Assembly (NCBI GenBank): GCA_025200525.1 | Contig: CM045760.1 | Coordinates: forward strand, 44,659,932 to 44,723,931 | Reading direction: 5' to 3' | From: Camellia lanceoleosa | Lineage: Eukaryota; Streptophyta; Magnoliopsida; Ericales; Theaceae | DNA: 64,000 bases | Shown: positions 1-11,723 of the stretch, piece by piece | Layout of the letters: every line of letters begins with the position of its first letter | Numbering within the stretch: position 1 is the first letter of the stretch | Translations under genes and position numbers: made by a program | Notes under the pieces: model-generated | Seen by the model: only the letters and a program-made list of their open reading frames with translations | The model's database searches: none | What the model was told of the DNA's origin: nothing

Positions 1-589
1 GAAAGATATATCTCTCAATTTCTTTTCTTTTCTCCCCAAATCACTCAATCCAAACATAGTGTTCATCTGGTGAGCTTAGCATTGTCTTCTTGAGTTGAAA
101 GACTTGAAAGGGTTAGGCTCTCCTCACTCCCCTCCATCGCGCCCAAGATTGTACACACTCTCTATACACTTGTACACTTAAGACCCAAATGCCCCTCTTG
201 GTGCTTCTGTGACCATTGAAGAAGAAGCAGCTCTCTTGAAGTCTAGTTCACTTGGAGGACTTCTCAATTTTTTTGGGTAAAACTCAATCCTCTCATCTCA
301 TCTCTTTTGATTTTGTGGTAAAAATTAATGGGTAGGATTTTCTAAAGTAAACACGTTTAGGGTGTTCTTAATTTTAAAAGCATTTTTTTGTTATTTTGTT
401 CTTGGATGAGGAATTTTGTGATGTTCCATGTATGTATTTTATTTTCAATATTAGGTAATTTTAAAAAATCATGAAAATGGGATGTTTGATGTTACTACTT
501 GTTAGATGCCATGCCTAGGGTGTTTTATCTTGAAAGTCTATGAAAAAAGGAATACTCAAAATTAATTTATCTTGAATGGCATGTTAGAG

Positions 590-1380
590 TATGGTTGGTT
601 ATCATAATCAAGATGCAGATTGTAGAATCTTACAATTGTATAACCCAATTGGGCCAAACAATTCGGATCTCATTAGGATCTTAAATTGTATAACCCCAGT
701 TGAGCCAAACAATCCGGATCACATTAGGATCTTAAATTTTGTAGAATCGTACTACGATCATGATTCTACTACTATCCCATTCCAACAAAAAAAAATTTGT
801 TGTTATCTATTTCTTAGATATGTATGTCTATATGAAAAATTTGGCCATAAATCCTTCTTGAAGCATCTCCTCTAATAAATGTTAGCATAGAAGATGCCTT
901 ATATCAAATTACCATTTTCTTTAATGATTTTAAAATTATTTTATGTACATTATTATTATGGATAATTTTTCAATTTACTTTGCACTGAAATTAGAATCTT
1001 ACAATTCTTGATCCGATTTTACGATCCGATCCATGACTCTCTCCCAAAGATCCCACATAGGATCCCGATTTTAACAACCATGTGTAAGATGGTTTTTAAA
1101 ATCGAGATTCTATGTAGGATCGGTGAGAGGGTATTGTTGATTGGATAGGATTGGGTTGTAGGATTGGATCGAAGATCATAAGATTGTACCTCCTATTAAA
1201 AATAAGGTAAAAATACAAATAAGGATGATATATATTAAAAATAAGGTGAAAAATCACGAGTCCTACACTATCCCACACGATCCTACTTTGGAACCTACTA
1301 TAACACTAATTTGGATCATTTTGACACTATAGAATTGTACGATCCTACGATCTGCATTGCTAATTTGATAACCATGATGT
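590..1380. repeat. Nested inverted-repeat (foldback) element or pair of elements
   Basis: The left end (from 593, GGTTGGTTATCATAATCAAG) matches the reverse complement of the right end near 1330-1378 (GGTTATCAAATTAGC, then AATGCAGATCGTAGGATC) over about 45 bases with mismatches. A second inverted pair faces inward at 1045-1080 and 1088-1121 (AAAATCGGGATCC against AAAATCGAGATTC). This looks like two related terminal-inverted-repeat elements side by side. Within it, 622-738 holds a tandem duplication of about 58 bp. I could not fix a target duplication. Confidence 0.4.
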
Positions 1381-1598
1381 AAAATGAAAATTTTGAAGTA
1401 TTAGGTGTTCTATGCCATGTTTGAAATGTATAATTTTTCTATACATTTTGGTAGATTAGGGCTTATTTTTAAAGCCATATACCTTTATTTTAGATAAATT
1501 TTTTAAAGTATTTGATTTATGCTTAGAGGTGTAAGTTGACATGATTAATATGCTTTGGATGATATTTAAAAGTTTAGTTGTCAAAGATGGGAGATTGG

Positions 1599-1643
1599 TT
1601 TTTGGGTGACTCCAAAAGATGGTAGTTTGGGGTTTTGTTTCAT

Positions 1644-1674
<31 letters not shown>

Positions 1675-1867
1675 TTTAGGCTTGGTTTTTCTCCAACCCT
1701 TGGGGTCGAGCTTGCAGTTGATTGGGCTATCTGCTCGGTGCCAACCTAATTGGGATGGGGTAGTGTGCTATGATGCTTTGTGTTCTTCCCCTCTTTTATT
1801 GATGTACTTACATATGTAATGTATGTGTTGTCATTAATAAATTTTTCTTTTTGCTGATCAAAAAAAA
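1599..1867 (+). mobile_element. 5'-truncated LINE, 3' tail only
   Basis: Flanked by the 16-bp direct repeat AAAGATGGGAGATTGG at 1583-1598 and 1868-1883. It ends in a poly(A) run preceded by GCTGATC. It contains the LINE 3'-UTR motif GGTGCCAACCTAATTGGGAT seen in the other LINE tails of this window. A 20-base G run lies at about 1653-1672. There is no coding sequence. The target duplication makes this a firm retrotransposition event into the older LTR. Confidence 0.85.
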
Positions 1868-2309
1868 AAAGATGGGAGATTGGATGTCAAGTAAGTGACA
1901 TTTTTATTGAAAATAATGAAGTATATGAATTAGAGCTTGTCTATTTGCTCACATGCTTTATAATTTTCTAAAATGATTTTGAAAGTGAATGCTTAGGCTA
2001 GGCTTTATTTTAATGAATATGTAACCTTTGAAGTTTATGTTTTGTTTGGGAAAAAATGAATTTTATTATGAAATTTTAAAAGTTGGAAACATTGTCAACA
2101 TGTTTAGATGATTGTCAAATAAAATGGAATTTGAATCAAGATTAAATAACGAGTTTGCAAGTTTCATAACTGAAATGAATTCTTTGACCGTATTCTGGTT
2201 CATTGCACCCTAACGTAATCATGAGCTTCTTTAATTGGTTTGACTTTTTAGGTACTGACTTACCTTTTTTTAGTTCATCTCTTTAGGTTTAGAAATCCGG
2301 GGTGTGACA

Positions 2310-2836
2310 TAATATGTGATATAATTAACAATGCAAAAATAGCACATACTACTAAAAGGACTGGCAGTTACAGAAAAATATATTTTTTGCACAATTGAGG
2401 AACAAATAGTTTAACCCTCATAAAATAAAGTTTATTATGTGAGTTTAGAGAAGAGAAAGAGATAGGGAATGAGTGAGACCTCATCCCCTTTTATATTGAT
2501 AATATGTGACATAATATGTTATATAATTAACAATGCAAAAATAGCACATGCTACTAAAAGGACTGGCAGTTATAGAAAAATATATTTTTTGCACAATTGA
2601 GGAACAAATAGTTTAATCCTCATAAAATAAAGTTTATTATGCAAGTTTAGAAAAGAGAAAGAGATAGGGAATGAGTGAGACCTCATCATCTTTTATATTG
2701 ATAATAATGCGTAATTACAAGAGTGCCATCAGGCATAAATTATCGGCCAACCCATTACATCAATCAAAGGAAAATAAAATCAAATAAGAATAAAATATAT
2801 ACAATATGATTTCCTATTCTAACGCTTATTCTAACA
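2310..2836 (-). repeat. Antisense copia-type LTR remnant with a 202-bp tandem duplication
   Basis: Two copies of a stretch of about 202 bp run in tandem; AATATG(T)GATATAATTAAC starts at 2311 and again, with few changes, at 2513. Read on the minus strand, the region begins TGTTAGAATAAGCG at 2836 and has a TATA-like box (CAATATAAAAG) near 2695, as a copia LTR would. The right-hand end is confounded by the neighbouring gypsy LTR terminus TGTGACA. The tandem repeat is certain; the LTR call is moderate. Confidence 0.5.
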
Positions 2837-3062
2837 TATTACTGGAACTCTAATGCCAAAGATAACTGTTGCACATAGGTCTCAAGGTGTTTAGATAGAG
2901 ATGATGCTTTGAATTAAAAAAAAAAAAAAAAGATGACAACCTTCCTAACTAAAATTTCATAAAAATAAACCAAACAATAAATTCTATAACATCAATTTTA
3001 AAAAATGAGACAACTACAAAACCCAAATTGCATTCACATGAGTCAAATTTACTATTATCATC

Positions 3063-3593
3063 TGTTGGATAAAAATGGAAACTTGATGGATATCAATTCT
3101 GAAAAGGGGCAAAACAACTGGAATGAAGAGAATTTCACAGTCGAACACATTTTAGCTGATGTGGCATTTACTCAATGGTAAAACATAAGCAAAGGGTTTA
3201 AGGGATGAGTCTGCTTTTCTTTCACAAGCTCAGATTGTGAACAGTACACTCTTTTTGATTGGTGCAAAGCAAAATAGTGGAATCTTGATGAAAATCAATT
3301 CTGAAAATTCTTTTGTTAGTAGTTAGTAGCTCGAGTGAATTAGTTGCACTCTAGAATGATCTGTAAACAAGTATTAATAGGCATCTAATTTATTCAGCCA
3401 TGCAAGCCCAACAGAGGCAAATAACTTGAAGTGAGAACATATTTTTCATCTTCTTTCCCACAAATAAAAACTGATTCATACCCACAATTTTCTGTAACAA
3501 ATTTCCAGATTTTTACAAATTTCTGCACAGAACTTCTCTTTCCTAACTCTCCTGAATTCTTGCTGCCCCATCACACCCTGCAGCAACCTAACA
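3063..3593 (+). repeat. 5' LTR of copia element A
   Basis: It starts TGTTGGATAAAAATGG and ends CAACCTAACA, right before the primer-binding site, so it has the TG...CA ends of an LTR. Its length of about 531 bp suits copia. A short internal direct repeat (TGATGGATATCAATTCTGAA near 3084 and TGATGAAAATCAATTCTGAA near 3283) lies inside it. No partner LTR is left to confirm the borders. Confidence 0.7.
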
Positions 3594-3594
3594 G

Positions 3595-3606
3595 TGGTAT
3601 AAGAGC
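3595..3606 (+). other. Primer-binding site, initiator Met-tRNA type
   Basis: TGGTATAAGAGC lies one base after the LTR end. It differs by one base from the usual plant copia site TGGTATCAGAGC, which is complementary to the 3' end of initiator tRNA-Met. Confidence 0.8.
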
Positions 3607-4056
3607 ATTGAAGGTCAGCAGAAGTCCAAAGGATGGCAGCAAGTTCCAGCATTACAACCTTCAAATATTCACCAGCCGGACTACAGATTTTTGAAGGAGA
3701 AAATTACGATTTTTGGAGCACTCAAATGAGAACCCTTTTCATCTCAGAAGATCTGTGGGATTTGGTTGAAGATAGCTACGAAAGCCCTCAAAGCCAAGAA
3801 TCAGCATGGTCAGAGGCAAGGAAGGAGAAGCTGAAAGAACATGAGATGAAAGATGCCAAAGCCTTGTACTACATTCAACAAGCAATCACGAAAACAATTG
3901 CTCCAAGGATAATGGCTGCAACAAAATCTAAAGAAGCATGGGAGGTTTTGAAGAATGAGTTTCAAGGATCAGGGAAGGTTTGAACTCTTTGGACAGAATT
4001 TCACAATTTGATGATGAAGGAAGGTGAGTCCATCCAAAATTTCTTTTAAGAGTTTT

Positions 4057-6653
4057 TGTGAGAACCCGAATATAAAAATTAAGTAAATAATTAAATAATA
4101 ATATTACAATCTTAAATATTTTGGTGGTGAATTCTATGGTGCAAATTAAATATTATTGGAGGATCTTTTAATTAATTTTAAACTTAAAATAAATTGGTGG
4201 TGAAAGTATTTAATTTAGAGGCAAGATTTATTTATTTATTTATTTTTAAATATTGAGGGCAAGTTAGTAAGTATATTTTGTTATAATAATAGTTATATTT
4301 TATTTAATTAATGTGTTAGAAAATAAAGTAATACAAAAGATAATAAACTAGAGCCTTTTGGCTAGATATATATATATATAGGAACCCTAGGTTGCCTAAC
4401 ACTTATATAGCAGCAGCCCCTTAGGGTTCATAGCAGCAGCAGGAGGCAGCCACGGGAGAGAGCAAAGTTGAGAGAAAAGAAGAAGAGAAAAAAAAGGGGT
4501 TTGCAAACAATGAAGGATTTTTTTGGGTGTGTTCTCTAGCTTTCTTCTTCCTTTTACTTTTGTTTTTTTTTTATATCCTTACTCTATTACTATTTAATTC
4601 ATTGATGGAGAGGTTGCAGGTTTATGTATTTTGTATATATATATTGCTAAGAAATTTGAGGTGAATGAATTGTGTGTAAAGAATGGGTGTAATTCTGAGT
4701 TTAAAAATTCTGCACAGAATCACAAACTTTAAAAATCAAGGAACTATATCAGACGAATGAATTTTGAACTGAAAATTTTACAGTAGATTAATTACATATT
4801 GAATTGTATACCAGAATTTTCTTATAATTTTTGGGAGTCAAAATCCATAAGAACTGATGCGTTGATCAAATCTGTCCAGAAAACCAATACAAAACAGTAA
4901 TTTCGGGAGTGTTATTCTATTTGGGTATAAATCCGAAAATTCTCAAATTAGCGTCATTAGAACCGGTTATGAGTCTAGTTTCGTACGTTTTTGGCCTTGC
5001 ATTTATTGCTCGTGTATATTAAGAGAACCGTCAATTTCTTTAAAGTGCTGCAGAAAACAACCTGTTTAGATATAATAAATTGTAGATAATTAATTTGATA
5101 AGCAAATCAAGTGAAACCAATTGGGTTTGATACTTAGGATATATTAGATCATATCTGGAGGTTATTGGAATTTTTCGAATAGCGTGGAGTGGGTTTTGTA
5201 ATTTTCAAAGTTAGCGAATAGGTTGGGAAGGCTTGTTTGAAATTCTGTTTTATCTTAAAGTCACAATTAATTAAGTTTCGATAGGAACCTATGTCTTGGG
5301 TGATTTTAGACCTTGAAGAACATGAACTTAGGTAATTTTTAAGAGTAACGGTGAGTTGAGTTGAGCCGTGTTAGTGCGCTTTAGTTTGGAGTTACTTAGT
5401 TCTTATTCTTTAGTACTTTTAAATTAGTAGTGACGTGTAGTTTTAATATTGGTTCAGAGCACCAGTTGGAATTTCATACTCTATTCGAGGATTATGTTAT
5501 TTCATTTTCAGGTGAGTAGTTTCATGCTACGTATTTTTATAAATGTTTCCCTACCCTGAACTGTTGAAAAATTAAATTGTTGTTTCATGACTAAACTGTT
5601 TTGATAAATTATTATATTATCAATTGAATCAAATTATTTCCGAAACATGTGTGAACTTGGCATACTGTAAACTATTTGTTTTGGTCTCATGTTTATAATG
5701 ATGAACTACCATGTTTTGCGAAACTGATGTGTATTGATTATTGGGACCATGTGTGTATTTAGTCCAGGGAAATTATTCCACTGTGTGTGGTGACTCTGGC
5801 CACTAGGGAACAGATCCGGGTTGGGCGGTGATGACTCTAGTGCTCAACGATTGTAAGGAAAAGACCTTTAAAAATAACTAGGTGACCTTCAATCGGATCG
5901 ACTTTGAGAAAAGGCCCAGGTGCCACCCTGAGGATGACTCCTAGTTCGGTATTGGATCCAACGGGGCTTATAGCCTGAGAAATGTGTGGCAGATTATTTG
6001 TTTTTATTGGTACCCTTAAAATTATTGGTGTTCATGTTATAATCTGTGGAAAATGTCTTTTAACATGTTCTTGCGAGACATGAGTATTTTAATGTCATTT
6101 AACATGTTCTTGCGAGACATGAGTATTTAAAGTATTGAACTGTGGAACCTTCTTTTTGAAACAAATAGTATTTGTCATTTAACATGTTCTTGCGAGACAT
6201 GAGTATTTTAAGTGTTGAACTGTGGAACCTTCTTTTTGAAACAGATTGTATTTACCAAACTGTATGCCAAACTAGTTTCTGTGATATATATTTTATTTTG
6301 GAATTGAACCCTGTTTTCAGAACTGTATTTACTATCCATGTTGCTACTCACTGAGTTATCAGCTGACTTAATTTTTATCACTTCCAGGTGTTAGAAGGAC
6401 TTAGAGTGGACTCATGGCATAGCAGGGACTCGATTGCATGGACCTCTAGGGCATACATTTATTTGTTTTAGGTTGCTTATCGAGTTTTGTGCATACATTG
6501 TGGTATGTCACTGGATTGAGTATTGATTTATTTATTCCTGGGTTATCATCACAATTATTCTTCATGGTTTTGGGTTCATGTTTAGGCTTACGTGTGCCTT
6601 GGGCTAAGTCCCTGTGGGCCACGGTCGGTCATGCCCAGATTAGGGGCGTGACA
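4057..6653 (+). mobile_element. Solo LTR of a Ty3/gypsy (Tekay-like) element, inserted in copia gag
   Basis: It starts TGTGAGAACCCG, ends GGGGCGTGACA, and is flanked by the 5-bp target duplication GTTTT (4052-4056 and 6654-6658). Copia gag resumes on both sides. The length of 2,597 bp and the absence of coding sequence fit a solo LTR left by recombination between two LTRs. A TATA-like run (TATATATATATAGG) at about 4368 precedes a transcribed-looking stretch with CAGCAG repeats. Confidence 0.88.
6058..6208 (+). repeat. Three direct copies of a 31-bp motif inside the solo LTR
   Basis: Copies containing AACATGTTCTTGCGAGACAT begin at about 6061, 6100 and 6181. The last two also share the following stretch GAACTGTGGAACCTTC. 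This is local slippage or duplication within the LTR. Confidence 0.85.
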
Positions 6654-7640
6654 GTTTTTACTATCATTTATCAATTGAAGGCTTGTGGAGGTATAATACA
6701 AGATGAAAGAGTAGTAGAAAAAGTCTTGAGAAGCCTTCCGATCAAATACAATCGTGTGGTGGCTGCCATAAAAGAATCAACAAATTTATCAACTCTTAGT
6801 TTACATGAACTAATGGATTCTCTTCAAGTGGATGAAAAAAGAATGAATAGATTTTCTGATCAGCCCTTGGAGCAAGCTTTTCAAAATCAAGGCAATCAAT
6901 TTCAGAGACGCCAATCTAATCATGGCCGTGGAAGAGGAGGAAAAAGGTATACTCAACAGACTGCAAGAGGTATATCAAAATCAATCTTCTTTGCAAATTT
7001 TGCAAGAAAACTAATCATGGAAGCATGGACTGCTATTTCAAAAAATGCACAAGATGCAAGAATCCTAACCATTTTGAAAAAGACTGTCAGTTTTGTGAAA
7101 AGGATGAAGCTAACTTTTCAGAAACGGGTGAATCTTCAAACCAATGGTTCAAACGGGTGAATCTTCAAACCAATGGTTCTATCGTTACATGAACACTCAA
7201 CAAGAAGCACAAGACACGTGGTATATTGATAGCAGATGCAGCAACCATATGACAGGAAACAAGAGCAGCTTTGTTAGATTGGATGGAGTAAAATCCAAAG
7301 TAAAGCTTGGAGATGGGAAGTTTCAGAACGTTGACGGAAAGGGCACCATTGCTGTGCAAACAAAGGGAGGTAACACCAAGCTAATCCATGATGTTCTTTA
7401 TGCTGATAGTTTTACTCAAAATCTATTAAGTGTGGGCCAATTGATACAAAAGAGGATATTTGGTGAAATTTGAAGATGAATGCACTATACTTGCTAAGAA
7501 GAATAATAAGAAACTTGCTCAAATAAATATGGCCACCGATAAGGTGGTTACTCTCACAATGCCAGTAAAGGTAAGCTATGCCTTAAAGGCTGAAGACATG
7601 GATCAATCTATGATATGGCATTTGAGTTACAGTCTTGTGT

Positions 7641-8258
7641 CAAATTGTCTGCAAACCAACCCAACCCGCCTATATGTATATGAGAAAATTACTTTGCCCT
7701 TGCTCACTACCTAACCTTATATACCATTCATCAAATAATTCTCCCCCCTCATTTTTATTGCATATTTATATTTTAACTGACTCTTTTTATACCTTAATTG
7801 ACTCTTTTATATTAATTTTTAATTTTGAATAACATCATGCATTGATTAATTTGTTGGTTTTGTGTTGGCATTTGGAACAAATACTAAATTTTTTGGTTGA
7901 AATTTTTAAAAATAAATAAATTAAGGTTATATGCGCACTAATGTTATATTTCATTTTATATTTATAGCCCATCCAACTTGTTCAAACCATTGGTTTGAAA
8001 TCGCCGAAATATTCAAGCAACCTGCTTTGAGGATGGTTGTGTTGGTAAGCATATTAAAAAATTCTCCATTTCCCAAGGATAATTCAGTTGATGATTTTTC
8101 CCCAAAAATCAACCTAAGTTGACCTGCACACACCCCTACTCAAGAGTCACATAATCATTTAAAGTTTCAAGTGATTGAGACTCTTGGGGTGTTGACAACT
8201 TGGCACAATGTTGAAGGAGCTTTTATTCCCACACCCTACTTTTTTTACAATTGACATC
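7641..8258. other. Unassigned sequence between the two copia elements
   Basis: AT-rich DNA after the breakpoint of element A and before the target site of element B. I see no open frame with family features, no clear terminal repeats and no tRNA-like fold. Several TGACTCTTTT-like repeats occur at 7770-7805. Its origin is unclear. Confidence 0.5.
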
Positions 8259-8263
8259 ATTAT

Positions 8264-8627
8264 TGTGAAGTAGTCTTGCTTCACTATAAAACAATTTCCA
8301 CCGGCCTAAGAGTAGAATGGAGGCTGCAAATCAAGATTGTCAAAAGTACCAGTTGCAAATCAAGTTTGTCGTTTGAAATTTGTTGCCTCAGCCGTAGTTG
8401 CATTTAATGCGTTCACATTGTTAGTTTTATCTATATATAGCTATTGTATTATGAGAGTTCAGTGTGTGGGAAAAAGGAAGAGAGTTAGAGAGTTTTTCCT
8501 CTCCTCAACGTATCCTAAATATTTGAGTTAAATAATCTATTTTTTCTGATTATACATTCTCTCTCTCTCGTATTTGTTTTTATTTTGTGAACCACCATAA
8601 GTGGTTTGCACCTCACTCCCACCAACA
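8264..8627 (+). repeat. 5' LTR of copia element B
   Basis: 364 bp, TGTGAAGTAG...CACCAACA. A TATA-like box (CTATATATAG) at about 8430 would drive transcription. It matches the 3' LTR throughout, apart from a 12-bp unit absent here and six bases (ACCACC) near 8590 that the 3' LTR lacks. Confidence 0.95.
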
Positions 8628-8628
8628 G

Positions 8629-8640
8629 TGGTATCAGAGC
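8629..8640 (+). other. Primer-binding site, initiator Met-tRNA
   Basis: TGGTATCAGAGC, one base after the 5' LTR. This is the standard plant copia primer site. Confidence 0.92.
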
Positions 8641-8749
8641 TGAAGGTAACTTGAATTTGCAGACATTCTGCAAAAATTTTCAAGAACAGAGTGTTTTTCA
8701 AAAATTGTCCAGAAATCAAAGTAGTCGAAATCCACTTTTGATCATATCA

Positions 8750-9085
8750 AATTGAAGCTCCCGACGAGACGAGCACAACCGTGAAAACCACGTCGAAAAC
8801 GCAGATCGGACGGCCCCGAACGCGCCCCACGTGCCTCCCGACGCCGTTGTCACATGCTCCCACTCGCCCACGCGGCATACGCGCAGCCAGAGGAAGAAGA
8901 CGTGTCATCCAACGTGCAAGCACGCGCCACACACGCGCGCACTAGAGACCTGACGTCATCCACTAACGTCATTTGAGCCGCTGACCGAGCCGAGCCGCCA
9001 TTGATCTGAGCCACGACCGAGCCGAGTCTGAGTCGCGCTGCTAACCAAGCTGCGTTGACTGAGTTGCTGACATCAGCACACGGAG
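8750..9085 (+). other. GC-rich leader of copia element B
   Basis: A sharply GC- and CpG-rich stretch in otherwise AT-rich DNA, lying between the primer-binding site and gag. It contains CCACGTG (a G-box core), CTGACGTCATCC (a TGACGTCA bZIP-type palindrome) and repeated GAGCCGAGCC units. I see no coding signature; the short minus-strand frame here is a base-composition effect. It may be a transcribed leader or an enhancer-like block, which is inference. Confidence 0.6.
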
Positions 9086-9285
9086 GATTAATCCAATGTG
9101 ACGCGGCTAAGTTACAGCCGCAGATCTAAACCGTTCAACTTGTTTTGGCTTGATTTGAGCCATTCGGAGTCTGTTCCTGGTGATCCAATAGTGCTATCCA
9201 ACTATTTGGAGTATTCCGAACATATTTGTACTGTCAGAATTTGCAAATTCCATTAAGAAAATTTGCAGATTTTTAAAGACAACCA

Positions 9286-11723
9286 ATGGCCAACACAAAC
9301 AACTTCTTTTAACCCCAGTTTCCAAAACTCAACAAGAAGAACTATGAAAATTGGAATATTCAAATGCAAGTTTTACTAGCCTCACAAGATTTGTGGGAGT
9401 TAGTGGATTGAGGATATGACGAGCCAGCTACTCTCGAAGATGAAGGAAATTTAAATGACGCTCAGAAGACGATGTTAAAAGATTCAAGGAAGAGAGATAA
9501 AAAGGCCTTGTATCTACTCTATTAAGGCATTGATGAGTCAAGTTTTGAGAAGATTTCAGCAGCAACAACCTCTAAAGAGGCATGGAGTATTCTTCGCAAT
9601 TTACACCGTGGAATTGAGAAGACGATCAGAGTTTGACTCCAAGTGTTACGTGGCGAATTTGAGATGCTGCACATGAATGAGAATGAGTCAATTTCTGAGT
9701 ACTTTAACAGAACATTGACCATTGTTAATCAGATGAGAAGATATGGAGAGAAGATGGAATCTCTTCAAGTGATAGAGAAGATTCTCCGATCACTTAATCC
9801 CAAGTTTAAGCATGTGGTTATAGCAATAGAAGAGTCCCAGGATCTTAGTGCCATGACTACTGATGAGTTGATGGGCACACTTGAAATTCATGAACAAAGG
9901 ATCAACAAGAAGACTCCCTCAAGTTCTCTAGAGCAAGCTCTTCAATCAAAGCTGTCTTTCAGAGATGACAGAAACGAGCAAGGGAGAACATCACAAAGAA
10001 GCCAAGGAAGAGGTCGTGGTTACAATAACCGAAGTACTGGTTTTCAAGGAAGAGGCGGAAGAGGTCCAGCCAGAGGAGGAAGAAGTCAACCACACTTTGC
10101 TCCAAGAGGAAGAGCAAGAGGTAGAGGAGGTGGTTACAACAACCGATCAGGATTTGATAAAAGCAATGTTCAGTGCTACCAGTGTCACAAGTTTGGGCCT
10201 TAGTTGCAGGAATCGCGCAACCAGGTGACGAATCTCCGTGAGAAACGTGATTCCGCATTTCTTAGAAACAAACGTGTAAGAATCGCGTTTCTATAGAGAG
10301 AGAAACGCGATCCTGTCCTAGATAGGATCGTTGGTGGCTATGAACAAAAACCCTAACTGAGAGAGAGAGGAGAAAAAAGGTGAAGAACCTGAAAGTCGTC
10401 TGGGTATGTCCTGCTTCTTTGCTTCGTTTTTCTTCTCTCTCTCTGGCAGATTGTCTTTCTCTCTCGCTCTGGCAGATCGTCTTTGGCAGATCGTCTCTCG
10501 CAGTTCGTCTCTCTCTCTCGATCTTGCAGATCTGCTCCTTGTCGATCGTCATCGTCTCCTTCGTCTTTTGCCTTCTCGCAGTTCGTCTCTCACTCTCTCT
10601 CTGGCCATCGTATATCTGATTCTAAGTAATATATAAATAAGATAAAACATATATAATAAGTAATATATAAATAAGGTAAAACATATATACTATATATCAT
10701 ATATATTAATCATATATATAATATATGATTATATATATGATTCTAAGTAATATAAAAATAATATATATAATATATTATATGATTATATATATTAATATAT
10801 ATATAAAAATAAAAAAAATATTAACACATTATTATTTAATATATATCATATATATACATATAAATATAAAATATATATATATATGAGTATATATTATACA
10901 TATTAATAAAAAAACACAAACGAATATATGTAAAATAAAAAAAAAAATTAACAATAACACATTATTTAAAAATATAATAAAAATAAAAATAATTAATGTG
11001 TACTAAAATAAAAATATTTATAAAAAAAATTCTAATGTGTATTAAAATATATATATATATATATTACCGCTCCCCGAGGCGCTCCCAACCTAAGAAACTT
11101 CTATCGACTCACGCTTCCCCGCTCCCGCTCCCGCTCCCGCCCCCGCTCCCACTTCGTGCAACTAAGGTTTGGGCATTATAGCAATGAATGCCGAAGTAGA
11201 GCAACAACAGAAACCGGAGAGCAAGCAAATTTTGTTGAGTAGGAAACAAACAAAGTTGGACCTACAGTCCTGTTTGTCCACTATGGAGACACTGAAAACC
11301 AAAACAATGTTTGGTATCTAGATTTGGGAGCCAGTAATCACGTGTGGTAAAAGAGAGTTATTCGTTGAGCTTGACGAGACTGTACAAGCACAAGTCTCAT
11401 TTGGTGATTCTTCAAAGACTCCTGTGAAAGGAAGAGGCAATATTCTAATCAAGCTCAAGAATGGTGATCATGATTACATCTCCAATGTTTATTATGTTCC
11501 TACCATGAAGAACAACATTTTGAGTATGGGACAACTCCTAGAAAAAGGATACGACATCAGCATGAAAGATTGTCATCTTACCATCAAAGACAATCATGGT
11601 AATTTGATCGCTCGGGTGAGAATGTCCAAGAATCGGATGTTTTCATTGAACATCCAACATGATGCTACGAAGTGTTTAAGTGTCATCATCAAAGACGAAG
11701 ACTGGCTATGGCATTTGAGGTTT
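9286..11723 (+). pseudogene. gag and protease remnant of copia element B
   Basis: The ATG at 9286 lies in a fair context and starts a Gag that matches element A in layout: N..NYENWNIQMQ, LWELVD and KEAWSIL, then the ILRSLNPKFKHVV region. It has several in-frame stops (for example near 9310, 9410 and 9523). A long Arg/Gly-rich tail (about 9985-10140) leads into the zinc knuckle CYQCHKFGH, which is split at 10198 by the hAT-like element and resumes at 11167-11174 with GHYSNEC. The protease motif reads WYLDLGASNHV (about 11312), not D-T/S-G, followed by stops. The segment 11424-11723 holds the rest of protease and the pre-integrase motif WLWHLRFGH, which is split by the solo LTR. Confidence 0.9.
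10199..11166. mobile_element. Non-autonomous hAT-like transposon
   Basis: An 8-bp target duplication GTTTGGGC (10191-10198 and 11167-11174) flanks terminal inverted repeats CTTAGTTGCAGGAA / CTTAGTTGCACGAA (13 of 14 match). It splits the zinc-knuckle codons of copia gag. The interior has no transposase: subterminal GAATCGCG/AACGCGAT motifs, a CT-rich block (10425-10610), an AT-rich block with TATATA runs (10620-11080), and a CCCGCT repeat next to the right end. The 8-bp duplication and short inverted ends are the hAT signature. Confidence 0.9.

Larger units (their letters stand above)
1..2309 (+). mobile_element. Right-hand part of a Ty3/gypsy-type LTR
   Basis: Non-coding sequence that ends in GGGGTGTGACA at 2309. 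Two complete solo LTRs in this window (4057-6653 and 11724-14257) end almost the same way (GGGGCGTGACA), so this is probably the 3' part of a related Tekay-like LTR whose start lies left of the window. The pyrimidine-rich stretch at 10-60 followed by a GT-rich region resembles the transcribed part of such LTRs. A LINE tail (1599-1867) and inverted-repeat sequence (590-1380) are nested in it. No reading frame here looks real. Family assignment is inference from the terminus only. Confidence 0.6.
3063..7640 (+). mobile_element. Ty1/copia element A, truncated on the right
   Basis: It has a 5' LTR (3063-3593), a primer-binding site for initiator Met-tRNA, a gag gene and the start of pol (protease, then the pre-integrase region), and then stops near 7640. 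Integrase, reverse transcriptase, RNase H and the 3' LTR are missing. A solo gypsy LTR (4057-6653) interrupts gag. The element is dead: it has frame breaks in gag, an altered protease active site and a missing 3' half. It lies directly upstream of the related element B. Confidence 0.85.
3633..7640 (+). pseudogene. gag and protease remnant of copia element A
   Basis: The first part (3633-4056) encodes a typical copia Gag N terminus: an aromatic FEGENYDFWSTQM motif near residue 20, a LWDLVE motif and a KEAWEVL motif. The frame is broken just before the inserted solo LTR. After the LTR (from 6654) Gag continues with the LRSLP..YNRVV region (6730-6770) and an arginine/glycine-rich tail. A frame change near 7144 leads to the protease core, where the aspartate motif reads DSRCSNHM (about 7228) instead of the usual D-S/T-G triad, so it should be inactive. 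Another frame change near 7460 leads to the pre-integrase WHL motif (about 7616), where similarity stops. In life this gene would make the particle coat and mature it; here it cannot. Confidence 0.85.

Noticed and set aside
8747..8932. Arginine-rich minus-strand frame in the copia leader
   Set aside because: An effect of high GC content; no homologue recognised and it lies within the element's leader.
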